The translations under genes and the position numbers were made by a program. From positions 1 to 6,581 of the forward strand of contig JAKSUF010000079.1 of the NCBI GenBank assembly GCA_024409145.1: a stretch of DNA of 6,581 nt, read 5' to 3'. Positions 6,051 to 6,581 of this stretch are shown here, in pieces. The notes under the pieces are model-generated. The model did no database searches. It was not told the origin of the DNA and saw only the letters and a program-made list of their open reading frames with translations. The first letter of the stretch is position 1. Each line of letters starts with the position of its first letter. The DNA is from an archaeon. Its GTDB lineage: Archaea > Methanobacteriota > Methanobacteria > Methanobacteriales > Methanobacteriaceae.

Positions 6051-6082
6051 TAATGTAAAGTTTATCCAACTTTTAGACATTA
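6051..6082 (+). repeat. Bulged hairpin upstream of the plus-strand membrane protein gene
   Basis: TAATGT (6051-6056) pairs with ACATTA (6077-6082), and AAAGTT (6057-6062) pairs with AACTTT (6068-6073). This gives 12 perfect pairs, a 5-nt loop (TATCC) and a single 3-nt bulge (TAG, 6074-6076). It ends 50 nt before the ATG at 6133 and begins right after the TGA of the 9-codon frame. It could be a structured leader or a protein-binding site. Confidence 0.4.
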
Positions 6083-6121
6083 TTTTTAATTTATTTATAA
6101 TTTAATTTTTATTATTGTTAT

Positions 6122-6127
6122 GGAGTG
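6122..6127 (+). promoter_or_regulatory. Ribosome-binding site that decides the start of the last gene
   Basis: GGAGTG ends 5 nt before the ATG at 6133. The longest open frame would start at TTG 6115, upstream of this element, with no ribosome-binding site of its own. The ATG is therefore taken as the start, removing six residues. Confidence 0.75.
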
Positions 6128-6132
6128 TTTTT

Positions 6133-6480
6133 ATGAAATCTGGAAAATTTTCTTTTTTAGGAGTAATCATTTCTATTTTTTTAATTGCATTAGGTGCATA
6201 TAATCTTGCTACATCTTCTGTATGGGATTATGATACTATTGTAGTTACTATTATTCTTGTTATCGTTGGAGTAACTTATGCTATGTCTACTTTTGTTCCG
6301 GCATGGCTTAAATCTGCTGTTTTTGTTGATGGTTTGGTATTTGGTATCAGTTATTTCTATGTGACTAGTCCACTTAATGTGTTGTTTGGTATTGTTGGTC
6401 TTTTATTATTGATTTTAGCTATTTTGGCATATATTGGAAAATTACCAAATTCTTTATTAAGATTATTCTACCAAAAATAA
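6133..6480 (+). CDS. Small four-helix membrane protein of unknown function
   Basis: This encodes 115 residues with four likely membrane-spanning segments, at about 8-26, 35-56, 61-78 and 81-102, and very short loops. Charged residues are few. K2 and K5 lie at the N-terminus, a WDYD group sits in the first loop (31-34), and K103, R110 and K115 lie at the end. A cytoplasmic location for both termini fits the positive-inside rule. The protein has no cysteine and no recognised catalytic motif. I do not recognise a family. Its start follows GGAGTG (6122-6127), and the 344-bp upstream region holds two hairpins that may regulate it. The other small membrane protein gene is divergent from it, but no sequence similarity between the two is apparent. 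Expression is supported by the good start site and an intact frame. Confidence 0.78.
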   Translation: MKSGKFSFLGVIISIFLIALGAYNLATSSVWDYDTIVVTIILVIVGVTYAMSTFVPAWLKSAVFVDGLVFGISYFYVTSPLNVLFGIVGLLLLILAILAYIGKLPNSLLRLFYQK

Positions 6481-6581
6481 AATTTGTCTATAGATTTATT
6501 TATTGACTTATTTTTCACTATTTTTTTACTTTGGATTTTTCATTTATTTTTTACTTTTCTTATTTTTTTATTTTTTTATTT
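6481..6581 (+). terminator. T-rich tail after the last gene
   Basis: The last 101 bases hold several runs of five to seven T (for example 6520-6527 and 6561-6580) after the stop codon, in keeping with archaeal T-tract termination. No gene begins before the window ends. Confidence 0.4.

Larger units (their letters stand above)
5789..6132. other. 344-bp intergenic region between divergent small membrane protein genes
   Basis: No convincing gene lies here. It holds the outward signals of both flanking genes, the hairpins at 5860-5893 and 6051-6082, and several TATA-like strings (near 5944-5951, 5964-5971 and 6094-6101). It also holds a 9-codon frame, ATG 6021 to TGA 6048-6050 (MSKFKVLFN), with no good ribosome-binding site. 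If the plus-strand gene is transcribed from the box near 5964-5971, its leader would be about 135-140 nt and would include the second hairpin. If it uses 6094-6101, the leader would be only about 10 nt. Confidence 0.5.

Noticed and set aside
6051..6082. Box C/D or kink-turn RNA at the 3-nt bulge
   Set aside because: The tandem G-A pairs and the RUGAUGA and CUGA boxes are absent, so it is described only as a bulged hairpin.
6115..6132. TTG at 6115 as start of the last gene
   Set aside because: GGAGTG at 6122-6127 lies downstream of it and points to the ATG at 6133.
1..6581. tRNA, rRNA, transposon, defence-system or phage genes
   Set aside because: No cloverleaf, conserved rRNA stretch, transposase motif, terminal inverted repeat, nuclease or phage protein was seen on either strand.

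Overview
The window is about three-quarters A+T. It carries archaeal signals: GGTGAT or GGAGTG Shine-Dalgarno sequences a few bases before starts, GTG starts, a TTTATATA-type TATA box, and T-rich stretches after genes. Gene content and composition point to a methanogen of the Methanobacteriaceae, most likely Methanobrevibacter or Methanosphaera. The genus is an inference from style and composition, not from a marker gene.

Layout. Positions 79-4641 hold four plus-strand genes for cytosolic carboxylic-acid enzymes: an MmgE/PrpD-family dehydratase/decarboxylase-like protein (79-1524), a U32-like TIM-barrel protein without the U32 peptidase signature (1642-2523), a divergent class I fumarase/tartrate dehydratase alpha-like Fe-S protein with no beta subunit beside it (2663-3547), and a short citrate-synthase-superfamily protein of the citryl-CoA lyase type (3751-4641). 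A small FMN nitroreductase follows (4728-5234). The rest holds two small membrane proteins of unknown function, one on the minus strand (5420-5788) and one on the plus strand (6133-6480). They are divergent and separated by 344 bp of AT-rich DNA with two good hairpins.

How the genes may work together. The first four families dehydrate or decarboxylate tricarboxylic-type acids (MmgE/PrpD), hydrate or dehydrate C4-C5 dicarboxylates with a 4Fe-4S cluster (fumarase alpha), and make or break a citryl-CoA-type C-C bond (citryl-CoA lyase). The U32-like barrel has no assigned chemistry. Their adjacency suggests an undescribed organic-acid route. The substrate cannot be read from the sequence, and no CoA ligase, transporter or regulator is present in the window. 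Gaps of 86-203 bp, several with terminator-like or hairpin structure, suggest several transcripts rather than one tight operon.

The most striking non-coding feature is a 54-bp tandem duplication (2581-2689) over the translation start of the fumarase-like gene. It leaves a complete decoy start site and a 13-codon reading frame just upstream of the real start.
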